Below are positions 63,049 to 64,000 of a stretch of 64,000 nucleotides of DNA, piece after piece. Origin of the DNA: Oscillospiraceae bacterium. GTDB lineage: Bacteria; Bacillota; Clostridia; Oscillospirales; WRJC01. The stretch spans positions 62,001 through 126,000 of the forward strand of contig WRHM01000003.1 of assembly GCA_009783265.1 (NCBI GenBank), given 5' to 3'. The notes under the pieces are model-generated. The model was not told the origin of the DNA, did not search any database, and worked only from the letters and a program-made list of their open reading frames with translations. The position numbers and the translations under genes are program-made. Numbering within the stretch: position 1 is the first letter of the stretch; every line of letters begins with the position of its first letter.

Positions 63049-63226
63049 TTATGAAATCCCCGAAAGTTAAAGTTAATTAATACAAACATATAAAAATATA
63101 AATCAATAATAAACAGTATATCAGTTATACGAAAAAATGTCAATAAAAACAAAAAAATATTGTATAATTTAATAGTTTGTTAATATTTGCCCGGTTTTAT
63201 CGCTTATATCCGCATTATTTTTTATG

Positions 63227-63451
63227 TTATTGCCCGGTTTTATCGTTTTCATCATTTGAATTTTCTAAATTTTCTGAATTTACGGCAATATCCATAAGCC
63301 TTATCAATTCAAGGCAACTCTTGAAATTTTGAATTTTTCCCGTTTCTATCCATTGAACGGTACCCTGCCAGCTTGAATTCTGCCTGTATTTGATTTTAAC
63401 CAAAAATGAACTTTCAGAATTTATCAAATCTTTTTCTTCGTTTATAGTCAT
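63227..63451 (-). CDS. Small conserved protein of unknown function
   Basis: The 74 residues contain a SWQGTVQWIETGKIQNFKSC segment that recurs in short clostridial proteins near regulators, and an acidic tail. GGAGAG precedes the ATG. It shares a loose W-x-G / f-x-S pattern with the next upstream gene, suggesting paralogy. No function is known to me. Confidence 0.55.
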   Translation of the reverse strand: MTINEEKDLINSESSFLVKIKYRQNSSWQGTVQWIETGKIQNFKSCLELIRLMDIAVNSENLENSNDENDKTGQ

Positions 63452-63503
63452 AATTTTTCTCTCCGTTTTAATTATTAAATTATTATTAAATTATTATTTT
63501 TAT

Positions 63504-63779
63504 TTAATCATCCCATCCCCGGAGTTTTCTTTGGGACTGCGGATACCATACAATATCGCACTGCTCTTCAATAAATTTAAAAAGCTCGCTTATATCGCTG
63601 AATTTTTGGGTTTTGTCCGTCCACACGCATGAAACTTCACCGCCGACGCCCTGCATATTTACCGTAAATTCAGAAAGCCCTTTTTTTTCTGTCTGCGTAA
63701 TTCTCGGGATTCCCCGTTTTGCCGAATTTATATTTACCTGTTCTTCAGCATTTGTTTTTATATTATCTATTTTATCCAT
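63504..63779 (-). CDS. Small protein, probable paralogue of its neighbour
   Basis: The 91 residues have a strand-rich centre (FTVNMQGVGGEVSCVWTDK) followed by QKFSDISELFKFIEEQ, parallel in position to the neighbouring small protein. GGAGA precedes the ATG. It lies 20 nt after the end of the regulator fragment and is probably in the same operon. The function is unknown. Confidence 0.55.
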   Translation of the reverse strand: MDKIDNIKTNAEEQVNINSAKRGIPRITQTEKKGLSEFTVNMQGVGGEVSCVWTDKTQKFSDISELFKFIEEQCDIVWYPQSQRKLRGWDD

Positions 63780-63799
63780 ATTTTAAATATCTCCGTAAA

Positions 63800-64000
63800 T
63801 TATATAATTTCATGTTCAAGCGGGATTATTTTATAATTAATAACATAACGCTCACTCAAAATTTCGTCCTCTATTTTTTTGTTTATGCGTTTCATTGCAA
63901 TTTCGGCGTCCTCAAAAGTAAGATTTGTCAGCATTATTAAAATCTGTTTGGGATTCCAGTGGCAAACTATATCACCACGTCTGAAAGCCTGCACAAATTT
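63800..64000 (-). CDS. C-terminus of a probable BTAD-type transcriptional regulator
   Basis: The frame is open to the right edge (start outside). The visible 66 residues, including FRRGDIVCHWNPKQILIMLT and a following RINKKI helix, match the C-terminal module of clostridial BTAD/SARP-like regulators and also loosely resemble a GGDEF-like fold. The product is probably a large regulator. The assignment rests on a short segment. Confidence 0.5.
   Translation of the reverse strand, partial: KFVQAFRRGDIVCHWNPKQILIMLTNLTFEDAEIAMKRINKKIEDEILSERYVINYKIIPLEHEII

Noticed and set aside
63187-63246. Short direct repeat of TGCCCGGTTTTATCG near the small-protein stop
   Set aside because: It is only about 16 bp and may be a local slippage duplication; too little to call an element.

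Overview
The window is chromosomal DNA from an AT-rich, low-GC Gram-positive bacterium, most likely an uncultured member of the Clostridia. The evidence is a proline T-box leader on proS, strong Shine-Dalgarno sites (often GGAGG) with frequent TTG starts, SigA-type promoters (TTGACx-17-TATAAT), the dgt-like/dnaG/rpoD macromolecular synthesis block, spoIID, a Spo0A-C-like protein, RecD2, long-form HPF and an ECF-type thiamine transporter under a TPP riboswitch. I see no rRNA, tRNA, CRISPR array, prophage or classical IS transposase.

Layout. 1-2.95 kb: the end of a tandem-repeat protein, then T-box-controlled proS (minus strand). 2.96-8.4 kb: a minus-strand operon of two FAD oxidoreductases plus a DUF1667 protein (an anaerobic glycerol-3-phosphate dehydrogenase-like trio) and two GNAT genes. 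8.5-10.8 kb: a mazF/ndoA-type toxin without a visible antitoxin, and spoIID. 11-17 kb: a membrane protein, a DivIVA-like coiled coil, a lone fumarase beta subunit, an SGNH hydrolase with a DUF4358 lipoprotein, and a URO-D-like protein. 17-18.7 kb: an accessory patch with a methyltransferase and a HEPN/MNT toxin-antitoxin pair between direct repeats. 18.8-35.7 kb: MATE, MoxR, Nudix, an M23 peptidase, recD2, comF, mreB, pfkA, alcohol dehydrogenase, HAD, YigZ, dgt, dnaG and rpoD. 36-49 kb: surface and secreted proteins (two solute-binding lipoproteins, YfhO, a polysaccharide deacetylase, an acidic copper-amine-oxidase-like protein) with an HD protein and a GNAT-methyltransferase fusion. 49-54.3 kb: hpf, a NagD-like HAD, a HepT/MntA module between 70-bp direct repeats, ldh, an XRE/Spo0A-C-like divergent pair, and the TPP riboswitch with thiT. 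54.4-64 kb: a heterodimeric ABC exporter, a DUF3298 protein, a Cys-rich zinc ribbon protein, a TIM-barrel protein, a SpoU methyltransferase, a zinc-ribbon protein, a SigH-like sigma factor, two small proteins and the end of a probable BTAD regulator.

The most unusual content is a set of small GC-rich mobile repeats. One family has ends made of two mini-hairpins. One copy carries a DUF559 (PD-(D/E)XK, Vsr-like) nuclease domain and sits in frame inside a flavoprotein gene. A second copy is an empty MITE-sized version, and a third has its ends in the opposite order. A 108-bp inverted pair brackets four genes around 58-61.7 kb. GTAGGGG...CCCCTAC palindromes recur between genes and once inside a coding sequence. 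Two unrelated HEPN/MNT modules each lie between direct repeats. One of these has fossil ends that suggest a collapsed tandem array.
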